Assembly: GCA_963664715.2 (NCBI GenBank)
Contig: CAXXUY010000011.1
Coordinates: 1-64,000, forward strand
From: JAPOXR01 sp963664715
GTDB lineage: Bacteria; Pseudomonadota; Alphaproteobacteria; Rhodobacterales; Rhodobacteraceae
Length of the DNA: 64,000 nucleotides
Direction: 5' to 3'
Shown: piece after piece, positions 9,674-19,127 of the stretch
Layout of the letters: every line of letters begins with the position of its first letter
How positions within the stretch are numbered: the first letter of the stretch is position 1
Position numbers and translations under genes: made by a program
Notes under the pieces: model-generated
The model's database searches: none
Told to the model about the DNA's origin: nothing
The model's input: only the letters and a program-made list of their open reading frames with translations

Positions 9674-10720
9674 ATGAGCAAGGAAGACTCCGGAGCCCTA
9701 GGTCCAGCCGAGACTGCGGCTGAGCAGGCGCGGTTGAGCGGCCAAGACGCCCTGATCGTCGTCGAGAATCTCGTGAAGTATTATCCCGTGACTTCCGGTG
9801 TGCTGAAGCGCAAGGTGGGCGACGTGAAGGCCGTTGACGACGTCAGCTTTGTCGTCAACCGTGGCGAGACTTTGGGACTGGTTGGCGAGTCCGGCTGCGG
9901 GAAGACAACCGTCGGACGCTGTATTCTGCGGCTGCAGGAGGTCACGTCCGGCAGCGTGGTATTCAACGATGTCGATCTTGCGCACGCCAAAGGAAGGCAG
10001 CTGCGACGCATGCGGCGGCACATGCAGCTGATCTTCCAGGATCCCTTTGCCTCGTTGAATCCAAGGATGACGGCGGGCGACATCGTCGGTGAGTCACTGC
10101 TGATACACAACATTGCCGACGGTGAGGAGTACCACCAGCGGGTGGACAAACTGCTGAGCATGGTCGAACTCGACCCGTCGGTGGCCAGCCGCTACCCGCA
10201 CGAATTCAGCGGTGGCCAGCGTCAGCGGCTGGGCATTGCCCGCGCGTTGGCAATAAATCCTGACTTCGTCGTTTGCGACGAGGCAGTCTCTGCACTCGAC
10301 GTTTCCATCCAAGCGCAGATCATCACTCTGCTGATGCGGCTGCGCGAGGAGTTCAACCTTACCTACCTGTTCATCGCCCATGACCTGTCGGTTGTGCGTA
10401 ACATCAGCGACCGCGTAGCGGTGATGTACCTGGGCAAGATCGTCGAGATCACCACCAGCGAGCAGTTGTACAGCAACCCACGCCATCCCTACACGATCTC
10501 ACTGCTATCGGCGGTGCCGATTCCAGACCCGGTGGTCGATCGCACCCGCGAGCGCATCGTGCTGGCGGGAGACGTGCCCAGTCCGATGAATCCACCGGGG
10601 GGCTGCCCGTTCCACACTCGGTGCCAACATGCGAAGGATATCTGCCGCAGCGAGGTTCCGGCCATGAAACTGGTGGATGAGGGACATATGGCCTCTTGCC
10701 ACCTCGTAGACGAACTTTGA
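9674..10720 (+). CDS. dppF: Peptide ABC transporter ATP-binding protein (DppF/OppF type)
   Basis: Second ATPase, 348 residues from ATG 9674 (a TTG lies directly before it). Walker A GESGCGKTT, signature FSGGQRQRLGIARAL, Walker B FVVCDEAVSALDVSIQAQ, and the C-terminal GGCPFHTRCQHAKDIC tail are all present. It completes the importer with DppD. The 228 bases between dppC and dppF hold no recognisable gene. Note that the usual order dppBCDF is broken here: dppD stands first, ahead of the binding protein. Confidence 0.92.
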   Translation: MSKEDSGALGPAETAAEQARLSGQDALIVVENLVKYYPVTSGVLKRKVGDVKAVDDVSFVVNRGETLGLVGESGCGKTTVGRCILRLQEVTSGSVVFNDVDLAHAKGRQLRRMRRHMQLIFQDPFASLNPRMTAGDIVGESLLIHNIADGEEYHQRVDKLLSMVELDPSVASRYPHEFSGGQRQRLGIARALAINPDFVVCDEAVSALDVSIQAQIITLLMRLREEFNLTYLFIAHDLSVVRNISDRVAVMYLGKIVEITTSEQLYSNPRHPYTISLLSAVPIPDPVVDRTRERIVLAGDVPSPMNPPGGCPFHTRCQHAKDICRSEVPAMKLVDEGHMASCHLVDEL

Positions 10721-10738
10721 CATGAGCGTTCGCAACCG

Positions 10739-11674
10739 ATGAAATACCGGTTCGGCGTTCTCGTAGCAATTGCAGTGATTGTGGCGGTCGGCGGCGTCGC
10801 CGGCATCGGCATCTATTACGAGCGGGTGGCGCCGTTTCGAACCGTTGTGGTACGCGTTGACGATGACCGCGAGGTGCGGATGCGCTACTTCGTGAAGCGG
10901 ATGGCGGCATCGAGGACGCAATCGATGCAGATGCTCAATACGCTCATGCGCGAAGAGATCATCCTCAAGACGGCTCCACAGCCACCCTATGATATCCGCC
11001 TGAGTGATGACGATGTCGAGGCGTTTGCCCGTTCGGTGGCGCAGGCAGGCGGAGAGGCGATAACCGACGCCGAATATCAAGAGTGGATTCGACAGCAGCT
11101 CAACAACTCCGGATTTTCCGAAGCCGAATTCCTCGACCTGATGCGACGCAACCTGACCGCGCAGCGCTTGAGCGAATACCTTGGCGAGCGGGTCGAGACG
11201 ATCGCAGAACAGGTGCTGCTGCAGGTCATCCTGGTCCCCGACGCTCAGAAGGCTCAGACATTGGCCGGACGTCTCGATGAAGGTGAGTCCTTCAGTGACC
11301 TTGCGGGCGAGTTCAATCCGGCCGCATTACAGGACTCTGAAGGAGAATGGGGATGGTTTCCACGCGCCGGACTTCCACCAGGGATGGATTACCTGGCATT
11401 CGACCAGCTCGCGGTGGGGGAGTACGGCGGCCCGGTCCCGCTCCCTCAGCCCGGAGGCAACCCGGTTTTTGCCATGATCCGGGTTCTTGACCGAGTTGCG
11501 GCGCGGGAGGTATCCGGTCTTGCGTTAGAAGCGGTGAAGATGCGGGCGCTGGACAGTTGGTTTGCCGAAGAACGTCCGCTGCATGAAGTCAGCTTCCACG
11601 GCTTCAACAACGGTTACGACGCCGAGACGGATGCATGGGTCCAATGGCAAATTCAGCGCCAGCGGCGCCTTTGA
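10739..11674 (+). CDS. Membrane-anchored parvulin-type peptidyl-prolyl isomerase
   Basis: A 311-residue protein with one N-terminal membrane anchor or uncleaved signal (residues about 5-27). A SurA/PpiD-like chaperone segment follows (residues about 55-155, with LMREEIILKTA), then a PpiC-type rotamase domain (about 160-255). The latter is recognised from VLLQVILVPDAQKAQTLAGR, FSDLAGEFNPA and GEWGWFPRAGLPPG. It would help fold exported proteins on the periplasmic face. It starts 18 bp after dppF, so it may be co-transcribed; that link looks incidental. Confidence 0.75.
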   Translation: MKYRFGVLVAIAVIVAVGGVAGIGIYYERVAPFRTVVVRVDDDREVRMRYFVKRMAASRTQSMQMLNTLMREEIILKTAPQPPYDIRLSDDDVEAFARSVAQAGGEAITDAEYQEWIRQQLNNSGFSEAEFLDLMRRNLTAQRLSEYLGERVETIAEQVLLQVILVPDAQKAQTLAGRLDEGESFSDLAGEFNPAALQDSEGEWGWFPRAGLPPGMDYLAFDQLAVGEYGGPVPLPQPGGNPVFAMIRVLDRVAAREVSGLALEAVKMRALDSWFAEERPLHEVSFHGFNNGYDAETDAWVQWQIQRQRRL

Positions 11675-12075
11675 CCGAAACGGTTCTTCCACCGGCGGCG
11701 GCGCCGTTGCTGATCCATATTTGGTCCCGTTGAGTTCGATCCTCTTGAATCAACCGAACACGCAGCTGTCGCGACCTGGCACGACAAGCTGCCACGCAAG
11801 GAGCCGCAATCCCTGCTCCCGCCGGCCGGTGCATTGAAGCCTATCCAACCGCACACCGGCATTTGAACGTGAAGCCCGCGCAGACGTCTCAATCCGCCCG
11901 GTCGGCGGTTCTTGGCCTCGCTCCGGACACGTTCGTCCGCCCCGGCGCAGTGTGCCTGCATAACAATTGAGCAAGGTTGAGCAGGATGCTGGACCGACCC
12001 ATGACTGACAGCACAGTGAGGTCATTCATGAACTGCAACAGACATCTTTCAGCCTAACCCGCATCCGTCACCAAT
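11675..12075. other. Gap before the IS21 fragment
   Basis: About 400 bases with only short, uncoded-looking open frames on both strands. I see no gene, hairpin with a T-run or repeat here. It marks the junction between the transporter region and accessory DNA. Confidence 0.5.
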
Positions 12076-12789
12076 TTGATGATCGGGTTCATTTTCTGCC
12101 GTGAATGGCGGCTGGTAGCGGGCGACGATCAAGGTGACAGTTCAGCGATGGGATGGACGCCCCCTGCCCGACGGCATCGCAATGTGCCATGGTGGCGTCA
12201 CCCCGATCTGGGCCCGTCCATCCGGCGCACCCTGGAGCGCCGCATCCGCGACTGGCGGGCCCGGAACGGTCCCGACCGGGATGTCATGTTCCAGCAGACG
12301 CACAGGCCGGGCCGGCTCGGCCTGTCGGACTTCACCCGGATGGAGGCTCTCGGCGTCACCATTGCCGGGCAGAAGCTGGATCACATGCTGTATCACTTCC
12401 GGCTTGCCTGGTCCGGCTTCAGGCATGCCGAGGTGGTTCTCGGCGGCGAGAGCTTCACGGCGCTGGCCGAGGGTCTGCAGGCTGCGCTCTGGTCGCTGGG
12501 CGGTGCCCCGCAGGAGCACCGGACCGACAGCCTGTCGGCCGGGTTCCGCAATCTCTGCAGGCAGGATGCGCAGGACATGACCGAACGCTACCGCCTGCTT
12601 TGCCGGCATTACGGGATGACACCTTCACGCAACAACCGCGGCGTTGCCCATGAGAATGGTGCGATCGAAAGCGCACACGGCCACCTCAAGCGGGAGATCG
12701 CTGATGCGCTGGCCCTGCGGGGCTCGACGGAGTATGCCGACGCGCTGCGCGGCAACTCAATCCGGGAAACAGCGCCCGGGCGGTGCTGA
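12076..12789 (+). pseudogene. IS21-family transposase (IstA) fragment
   Basis: The open frame carries the middle of an IstA transposase: LERRIRDWRARNGPDRDVMF, GRLGLSDFTRMEALGVTIAG, YHFRLAWSGF, LAEGLQAALWSLGGAPQEHR, DSLSAGFRNL, YGMTPSRNNRGVAHENG and ESAHGHLKREIADALALRGS. This covers most of the DDE catalytic core. The N-terminal DNA-binding part is missing or out of frame, the homology stops near 12750, and the istB partner is absent. It is therefore a dead remnant and signals past insertion upstream of the TPP enzyme gene. Confidence 0.85.
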
Positions 12790-12843
12790 GCCTGGCCAAC
12801 GGTTCGCTTGACACCCGGTGTGCGCGCCTCTTAGGTGACGCGC

Positions 12844-14511
12844 ATGACTACTTTGACCGGTGCCCGCTACCTTGCCAAAGCCGTACACGGCTACGGCCTG
12901 ACCCATGTCTTCTACATGCCCTATATCATGCCACCCGCCATCCTTGAGATGGGAAAGCTGGGCGTGACCGCCATCCAGTCACATGGCGAGAAGGCGTCCG
13001 CCTACATGGCCGATGCCTACGCCCGCGTCCGCCGCGGCCCTGCGTTGGTGATGTCCCAGTCGGTCGGTGCGGCCAACCTCGCCGCCGGGCTGCAGGACGC
13101 CTATCTGGCCTGCTCACCGGTGATCGCGCTGACCGGCCGCGAGCGGCATTTCCACCTGCAGCGCCACTCCTACCAGGAAGTGGACCACGTCAAACCGTTC
13201 GCTGCCGTTACCAAATACCAAGCCTGTGTGCATAGCGCCGACACGTTGCCGCAGTATCTGCGCCAGGCGTTCCGCAGCGCGGTGAGCGGCACCCCCGGCC
13301 CCGCCCACCTGGATCTGGAAAACATCGCCGGCATGGTGATCGCCGACGGCGAACTGGATGCCGACTTCATCGTCGAGCAGCAGTTCACCCAGGTTCCGCC
13401 GTTCCGTCCGGTCGCCGATGCCAACACGATAGCCAAGGCGCTGGAGCTGTTGAGCGGCGCCAGCAGACCGGTGATTGTCGCCGGGGGCGGCGTAACCGCC
13501 TCCGGTGCGCGGAACGAACTGATCGCGCTGGCAGAGAAATTGTCGATTCCGGTGGCCACGGCGCTCAATGCCAAGGCAATGTTCCCGGCCGACCACCCGT
13601 TGGCCGTCGGCACCCCGGGGAATTACTCGCGCGAATGCAGCAACCGCATTCTCTGTCGGGCAGACATGGTGTTTTTTGTCGGCAGCCATACCGGCGGCCA
13701 GCTGACCCACGATTTTCGCATTCCACCGCAAGGCACGCCGGCCATCCAGCTGGACATCAATCCCGAAGAAATCGGTCGCAATTACGCCGTGGTGGTAGGG
13801 CTGCAGGGAGATGCGAAGGCGTCTTTGGCTGCGATGATGGAGTCTTCTCAACCCGGCCCCGACCGCACGAAGTGGCTCGGCGAGGTACAGGATCTGGTTT
13901 CACGATGGAAAGAAGGCGTCGAAAAGCATTGGAGCTCGGACGAGGCCCCCTTGCGGCCTGAGCGCATCTGCCGGGATCTGAGCGAGCACATGCCGGCCGA
14001 TACCATCCTGGTGTCCGACACCGGGCATTCCGGTGTATGGACCGGCACCATGCTGGACCTGAAGCACCCGACCCAGAGCTACATTCGCTGTGCTGGCTCG
14101 CTGGGCTGGGGGCTGCCGGCGGCGCTGGGCGCCAAGTGCGCCGCTCCCGACCGTCCGGTGCTATGTTTTACCGGCGACGGTGGTATCTGGTACCACATCG
14201 CCGAAATCGAGACAGCGGTCAGGGAAAGCCTTCATGTCGTTATCCTCGTGAACAACAACCACTCGCTGAACCAGGAGAAGAACGGAGTTGAGGGCTACGA
14301 GGGCCGATCAGCGGCGAGTGACAAACAGTGGCTATTCCCGGATTCCGACTTCGCCGCCATTGCCGAGTCCATGGGGGCAATGGGACTCACAGTGGACAAA
14401 CCTGGGGATCTGGCGGGCGCGATAGACAAATCGTTTTCGGCGAAGCGTCCGGTGGTTGTGGACGTCAAGAGCCACGTCGATGCCATCGCTCCCCTGGCAT
14501 GGCTGCCATAA
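12844..14511 (+). CDS. Thiamine-diphosphate enzyme, acetolactate synthase-like
   Basis: A 555-residue cytoplasmic enzyme of the acetolactate synthase/decarboxylase superfamily. The N-terminal domain holds the ThDP-activating glutamate in SHGEKASAYMADAYARV, the middle domain includes LSGASRPVIVAGGGV, and the C-terminal domain has the ThDP-binding motif from GDGGIW to NNN (about 26 residues). ATG 12844 is preceded by AGGTGA at a good distance, so it is preferred to GTG 12835. The following SDR gene starts directly after its stop, implying a two-step pathway such as condensation or decarboxylation of a 2-oxo acid followed by carbonyl reduction. The real substrate is unknown; the Phe-Tyr-Met-Pro N-terminal stretch is not that of classic IlvB. 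Confidence 0.88.
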   Translation: MTTLTGARYLAKAVHGYGLTHVFYMPYIMPPAILEMGKLGVTAIQSHGEKASAYMADAYARVRRGPALVMSQSVGAANLAAGLQDAYLACSPVIALTGRERHFHLQRHSYQEVDHVKPFAAVTKYQACVHSADTLPQYLRQAFRSAVSGTPGPAHLDLENIAGMVIADGELDADFIVEQQFTQVPPFRPVADANTIAKALELLSGASRPVIVAGGGVTASGARNELIALAEKLSIPVATALNAKAMFPADHPLAVGTPGNYSRECSNRILCRADMVFFVGSHTGGQLTHDFRIPPQGTPAIQLDINPEEIGRNYAVVVGLQGDAKASLAAMMESSQPGPDRTKWLGEVQDLVSRWKEGVEKHWSSDEAPLRPERICRDLSEHMPADTILVSDTGHSGVWTGTMLDLKHPTQSYIRCAGSLGWGLPAALGAKCAAPDRPVLCFTGDGGIWYHIAEIETAVRESLHVVILVNNNHSLNQEKNGVEGYEGRSAASDKQWLFPDSDFAAIAESMGAMGLTVDKPGDLAGAIDKSFSAKRPVVVDVKSHVDAIAPLAWLP

Positions 14512-15360
14512 ATGGCAGTCCCGGAAGCTGAGAACATCAGTCCGGGCAGGCGACTGCGCGACAAGGTGGCCATCGTCACCGGCGGAGGAACTCGGAGCGA
14601 CGCAGAGGAGATCGGAATCGGTCGCGCGACCGCCCTGCTGTTCGCTCGCGCCGGCGCCAAGGTGGTGGTGGCTGACCTCTCGGCCGACAACGCTGAACGC
14701 ACATGTCGCGACATCGCTGCCGAGGGCGGCGACGCGACTTCGGTCATCGCGGATGTTGGCGACACGGCAGCGTGCGAGGAGATGGTCAACACGGCCGTGG
14801 AGCGCTACGGGGAACTCCACGTGCTTGTCAACAACGCCGGCGCCGTAGGCGTGGGCACTGTAGACGTTCTCGATGAGGAGAATTTTGATCTCAACGTGGC
14901 AGTCAACCTCAAGGGCCCTGCGCTTGCCACCAAGTATGCCATACCCGCGATGGTGGAAAGTAGCGGGGGGTCGATCATTTACGTCTCGTCGATCGACGCC
15001 ATTGTCGCCCCCTACTCCAAGACCGTGCCCTATTCAGTCACCAAGGCCGGGCTTCACATGCTTGCCAAGACCACGGCGTCAAACCACGGGCGTGACGGTA
15101 TCCGCGCCAACTGCATAGCCCCCGGGCATGTGAAGGGAGCTTTCCTCGGCGGATCGATAACGGCGCAACGCCGCAAGTTGCGCAAGAATGCGGCACCCCT
15201 CGGCACCGAGGGAACACCATGGGATGTGGCCTGGCTGGCTCTGTTTTTGGCGTGTGACGAATCACGCTGGATCTCCGGCGTGACGATCCCCGTGGACGGG
15301 GGTCTGCTGTCAGTAGCGCCGCTGAGGGCGTATTCCTACTTGACGGACACGGAAATATAG
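14512..15360 (+). CDS. SDR-family oxidoreductase
   Basis: Short-chain dehydrogenase of 282 residues with the NNAG motif, catalytic serine in YVSSIDA and the YSVTK catalytic Tyr/Lys pair. The nucleotide-binding loop is unusual: TGGGTRSDAEEIGIGRA has six or so extra residues between the glycines. The C-terminus has the common SGVTIPVDGGL. The start abuts the TPP enzyme stop without a gap (TAA then ATG), indicating coupled expression. It probably reduces or oxidises the product of that enzyme; the cofactor preference is not certain. Confidence 0.88.
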   Translation: MAVPEAENISPGRRLRDKVAIVTGGGTRSDAEEIGIGRATALLFARAGAKVVVADLSADNAERTCRDIAAEGGDATSVIADVGDTAACEEMVNTAVERYGELHVLVNNAGAVGVGTVDVLDEENFDLNVAVNLKGPALATKYAIPAMVESSGGSIIYVSSIDAIVAPYSKTVPYSVTKAGLHMLAKTTASNHGRDGIRANCIAPGHVKGAFLGGSITAQRRKLRKNAAPLGTEGTPWDVAWLALFLACDESRWISGVTIPVDGGLLSVAPLRAYSYLTDTEI

Positions 15361-15639
15361 CGGCCCTCCACGAGACTGCTCCCGGTACATGAATTCATCG
15401 AACAGCGGCACGGCGGACATGGCGCCGGGAGGATATCCTGCCGGGAATGCGTGCTTCGATGGGACGACGTCTGGTTTCAGAACGAAATCTCGGAAGACCT
15501 CGACCCGGCCGTCTTCCGCGGAGGGTGCAACGTAGCTTTCGTCATCAGAACATCCCGGTGATGTCCATACCGGGCCCTGTTGCGAAAAATTGCCGGAGTT
15601 GCCGGGGGTGTGGTCTGGCTCCGCCTTTCCTCGACGCAC

Positions 15640-16209
15640 GAGCCCATGCCACCGCGAACCCTGTTGTGTTCGACCCACTGCCGACGTGCCAGCAAGATGC
15701 CGTGCCTTTGGGCAACGGGCTGACCGGCACCATGATCTGGCAAAATGCGCCGGGAGAGATCAAATTTGTGATCTGCCGCGCCGATGTCAACAGCCGCAGC
15801 CGCGATATCTTTCAGCATCGCAAGCCCATCGGTGCCTGTCGTCTACGGTTCAACGGACCGATCCGCCGCGGCTCGGCTCGACCTTTTTCTCGCCGATGTG
15901 TCTCTGGATCTTGTCATTGATGACGGCCCCCTCCTTCGGACGGTCCATTTCCACGCGCTCGAAGACACGCTGGTTGTGGCCACAGACCGTCAGGTGCCTG
16001 GCCTCGACTGGTCCTTCGCGCCTGACCGAAACCCGCAATCCACCCGTACTCGCGACTCACACCCGGCCGATAACGCCCCGTTTGAGCCTGCAGAGATCTG
16101 CAAAGCTGACTCCGATCACGGCGTGCAGACGGTTGTGACCCGCTACCTTGAACGCGGGTTTGTGGCGGGCGAGATTGCCGTTGCGCACTGTCAAGCCCCT
16201 AACCACTAA
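15640..16209 (+). pseudogene. Decayed glycoside-hydrolase-like gene
   Basis: One frame reads VVFDPLPTCQQDAVPLGNGL, TGTMIWQNAPGEIKFVICRA and DVNSRSRDIF. This resembles the start of GH95-like or DUF5703-like sugar hydrolases (typically '...MPLGNGdiGamvW...'). Around 15840 the similarity moves to another frame (AARLDLFLADVSLDLVIDDG, then ALEDTLVVATD), so there is a frameshift. Most of the enzyme is missing downstream. The family assignment is from memory of the motif only. Confidence 0.45.
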
Positions 16210-16376
16210 CTCCGTTGAAATATTGCAGGATTGCAGACAATTCTGCCGGCGATAACACACGGAATCCTCTTCAACCTTGAGGGTTGAAACAGTCGTTCGA
16301 AATTCGTAAATACTCCTCGTCACGGGTCGCCACACTCTCGAAAGAGGTGCAAAAGGGTGACCCTTCCTATTTTCTG

Positions 16377-16890
16377 ATGCAACCTTATCCTTACAATAAA
16401 GCCCGTGCCACAGCCGAAGAACGCGTCGCCCATCTTCGGGACCGAGGCTTGCAGATCGACCGGCCGAGCGTCGCCGCCCGCAAGATCGAGGAGATCGGCT
16501 ACGAGCGTCTGAGGATTTATTTTCTCAGCCGCCGCGATCACACAGCCCGACAAACCGTTCCTGCCCGACACGACCTACAATGACATTCTCCGCCTTTATG
16601 AATGCGACACCAAGCTTCGCGACATTTGCTTCACGGGGGTCGGCTGCTTTGTCGATCTGCGCAATATCTGCGCCCATCACGACCGGCTCTTCAATCGCCA
16701 CTTCCAAAAGCAACCGCAGCGCCTTCGGCGCGCGTCCATCCCCACCGCATCGCCGCCGACCCTGAAAGCCCAGCTCGAATGTCTCGACTATGCGCCTACC
16801 TCCGCGAATGCCACTGGAAACCTGGTAGATTGTGTCCAGAAGGTGCTGAACCGATATCCAGAAGTCCAGAACACAGAAGCCGGATATTGA
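16377..16890 (+). pseudogene. Decayed Abi_2 (AbiD/AbiF-type) abortive-infection gene
   Basis: The N-terminal part reads ATAEERVAHLRDRGLQID, then KIEEIGYERLRIYFL. After a frameshift near 16540 the frame continues FLPDTTYNDILRLYECDTKL. It then jumps directly to the C-terminal hallmark LRNICAHHDRLFNRHF. Intact Abi_2 proteins have over 100 residues between those two blocks, so an internal deletion has occurred in addition to the frameshift. The family normally acts as a phage-triggered abortive-infection factor. The remnant marks this as former defence territory. Confidence 0.82.
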
Positions 16891-17103
16891 GACCGGTCGA
16901 TGGCAATCCGATCAATCAAGACGTATTCGGATTTCGCGAGTGTCGCAGTTCATGCATCATGGGACCTTCAACTGCAGCAACGAGCCATATTCCGATGTCG
17001 TCCGGAAACCTGTCATGCAAGGAAGCTGCAAGAGGCATTCCATGCCGCCAACTGCCGTATGACCCCAACAATTTGGTAGTCCCCTGAGCGACCGGATGCC
17101 GGA

Positions 17104-17811
17104 TCATCTATACTCCGTCTCCGAAGCGAAACTGTTCATTTCACCAACTGTGGAACCGCTTGCGAGAGTCCCGCAGCACAGTTTGATTGCGGCGGCAACC
17201 CCATCGACTATCGGCAGTTTCGCATGCCGGGCAACCCGTTCTGACAGGCCTGCATAACCGCCGGAGCCGAGCAGGATGGCATCGGGATTGTCCTGCATGA
17301 TTATTTGTGAGACTGTCTCCAACAACTTTGCAAGGCCCTTGCCAGAGATGGCATCGCCGACATCGATGCCCGCGGCACGGACCGAACACAGGCCCTTGAC
17401 GCCTTGTCTTTCTGCAAGCGCGGAAATCCGTTCCACGGCTCCCTGAAATGTCGTTACCACGGAAAAACGCTGAGCGTTTCTCTGAATCTCGATAAATCCG
17501 GCCTCGCTGGCGTCAATCACCGGCCCTTCCACAAGCAGACGTGAGGCATGGACACCAATGTCGTCAAAGCACGCAAGCACGAATCCGGTTGTCCCTGCAG
17601 CATGGGCAGCAGTCACCATGGCGATAATGTCAGGCTCGACAGCCTGGCGGTCCTCAGGTGTCACGATAGCATGTGGCGCCCCAGCTGGATGAGTTACATC
17701 TACATCGCATCCGGCCAGGTCCACCAAGCCAACAACTTCGCGGATTTTTCCTGTGACCGCCTGATTGGAATTCGGGTTGATCACCAGCATACGGGGAGGT
17801 GTGAGGTTCAT
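17104..17811 (-). CDS. Asp/Glu/hydantoin racemase-family protein
   Basis: A 235-residue protein opening MNLTPPRMLVINPNSNQAVT, the classic start of the Asp/Glu/hydantoin racemase family. The first catalytic cysteine is present (C81 in VLACFDDIG). The position of the second, normally LGCAGM, reads LGSGGYAGL, so the cysteine is serine (S183). The start is set by an ATGA overlap with the dctM stop; the open frame upstream of 17811 is read through dctM in another frame and is not coding. Coupling to the TRAP genes suggests it acts on the imported solute, perhaps an amino acid, hydantoin or related carboxylate. Racemisation may be lost or altered because of the substitution. Confidence 0.82.
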   Translation of the reverse strand: MNLTPPRMLVINPNSNQAVTGKIREVVGLVDLAGCDVDVTHPAGAPHAIVTPEDRQAVEPDIIAMVTAAHAAGTTGFVLACFDDIGVHASRLLVEGPVIDASEAGFIEIQRNAQRFSVVTTFQGAVERISALAERQGVKGLCSVRAAGIDVGDAISGKGLAKLLETVSQIIMQDNPDAILLGSGGYAGLSERVARHAKLPIVDGVAAAIKLCCGTLASGSTVGEMNSFASETEYR

Positions 17812-19118
17812 GGACGAGCTGACATCAGCTCGGGCAGCCACAACACCGGATCCGGCCAGAGGATGAACAGGGCTGATGCCGCGAGCATGATGAGCGCAAA
17901 CGGAAAGGAGCCCCAGGCAACGTCGGAGAAATTCCCGCCGTCTTTCCGGACGCCCTGGACCACGAAGAGATTCATTCCCACCGGCGGCGTGATCAACGCG
18001 ATTTCGCACATCAGTACGATAAATATGCCGAACCATATCGGATCAACGCCGACCGCGACCACGACCGGAACGGCAATCGGCACGGTGAGCACAAGCATGG
18101 ACATGGCGTCCATGAACATCCCGAGGACAAGATAGAATAGCATAAGGACCAGAAGCAGGCCGTATTGATTGACCCCCAGCGTGGCGACCCACCGCGTCAC
18201 GGCTTGTGTCGCACCAACCATCGATAACGTGACATTCAGGAGAAGAGCGCAAACCAGGACGAGTACAACCATGCCGGTGGTCCTTGCTGCCCTGTATGAC
18301 GATATCGCCAGCAGAGACATCGTAAGGCGACCCTTCAGTGCGATGATCACGAGGGCAATCGTCACTCCAAGAGCTGCGCTTTCGGTCGGTGTCGCGAGCC
18401 CGCCATAGATACTGCCCATCACGACACCAAAGATGACGAGCGGCGGCACTAGATGACGCAGAAGAAGCAACCGTTCGCGCAGAGGAATACGCGGTGCCGC
18501 TCCACCGATAGATTCTGTGCCTTGATAGGCGAAAAAAATGTAAGTCGAGAATGCAAGAGCGAGTGATATCCCGGGCAGCACACCCGCCATGAACAGTTTG
18601 CCGATCGAAACATTCGCAAGCGAGCCATAGACGAGGAGGTTGATGCTTGGCGGAATAAGGATGCCGAGCGTACCGCCTGCCGCCAATGATCCGAGTGACA
18701 TGCGAACCGGATACCCGCGCTCGTTCAGGGCCGGGAGCGCAATCGTCCCGACAGTGGCCGCTGTTGCAACGGATGAACCCGAGGTGGCCGAAAACAGCGT
18801 ACAGGTGGCAATGTTTGTATGAAGAAGCCCGCCAGGCAGACGCCCCAGCCAAACCGCCAGTGCATCATACATTCTGTCTGCAAGACCGCTGCGAAGAAGA
18901 AGTTCCCCGAGCAACATGAACAGCGGTATTGCCAGCATGGTAGAATTGTTGAGACTTCCCCAGATGACACCGCCCGTCATCTGGACCAGAGGCATCCCAT
19001 AAGCCAGATATCCGCCCACTGCCCCAACGGCGAGAATCGCGAAGGCAACTGGCAGACTGAGAAGCATCAGCCCAAGCATGGTAAGGAACGCGACGACAAG
19101 CGGCGTGATTTCCATCAA
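17808..19118 (-). CDS. dctM: TRAP transporter large permease (DctM)
   Basis: Inner-membrane protein of 436 residues with about 12 hydrophobic spans. Family features include SGSSVATAATVGTIALPALNERGYP, the GGTLGILIPPSINLLVYGSLANVS loop (given here in two overlapping family blocks), and the C-terminal ALITPPVGMNLFVVQGV. It is the sodium-driven channel subunit. It follows dctQ by 9 bp and overlaps the racemase-like gene by four bases. Confidence 0.93.
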   Translation of the reverse strand: MMEITPLVVAFLTMLGLMLLSLPVAFAILAVGAVGGYLAYGMPLVQMTGGVIWGSLNNSTMLAIPLFMLLGELLLRSGLADRMYDALAVWLGRLPGGLLHTNIATCTLFSATSGSSVATAATVGTIALPALNERGYPVRMSLGSLAAGGTLGILIPPSINLLVYGSLANVSIGKLFMAGVLPGISLALAFSTYIFFAYQGTESIGGAAPRIPLRERLLLLRHLVPPLVIFGVVMGSIYGGLATPTESAALGVTIALVIIALKGRLTMSLLAISSYRAARTTGMVVLVLVCALLLNVTLSMVGATQAVTRWVATLGVNQYGLLLVLMLFYLVLGMFMDAMSMLVLTVPIAVPVVVAVGVDPIWFGIFIVLMCEIALITPPVGMNLFVVQGVRKDGGNFSDVAWGSFPFALIMLAASALFILWPDPVLWLPELMSARP

Positions 19119-19127
19119 TAGAATCTC

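Noticed and set aside
12790..12843. Possible second half of the IS21 element (istB) after the IstA fragment
   Set aside because: Only 54 bases separate the fragment from the TPP enzyme gene and nothing in them resembles istB.
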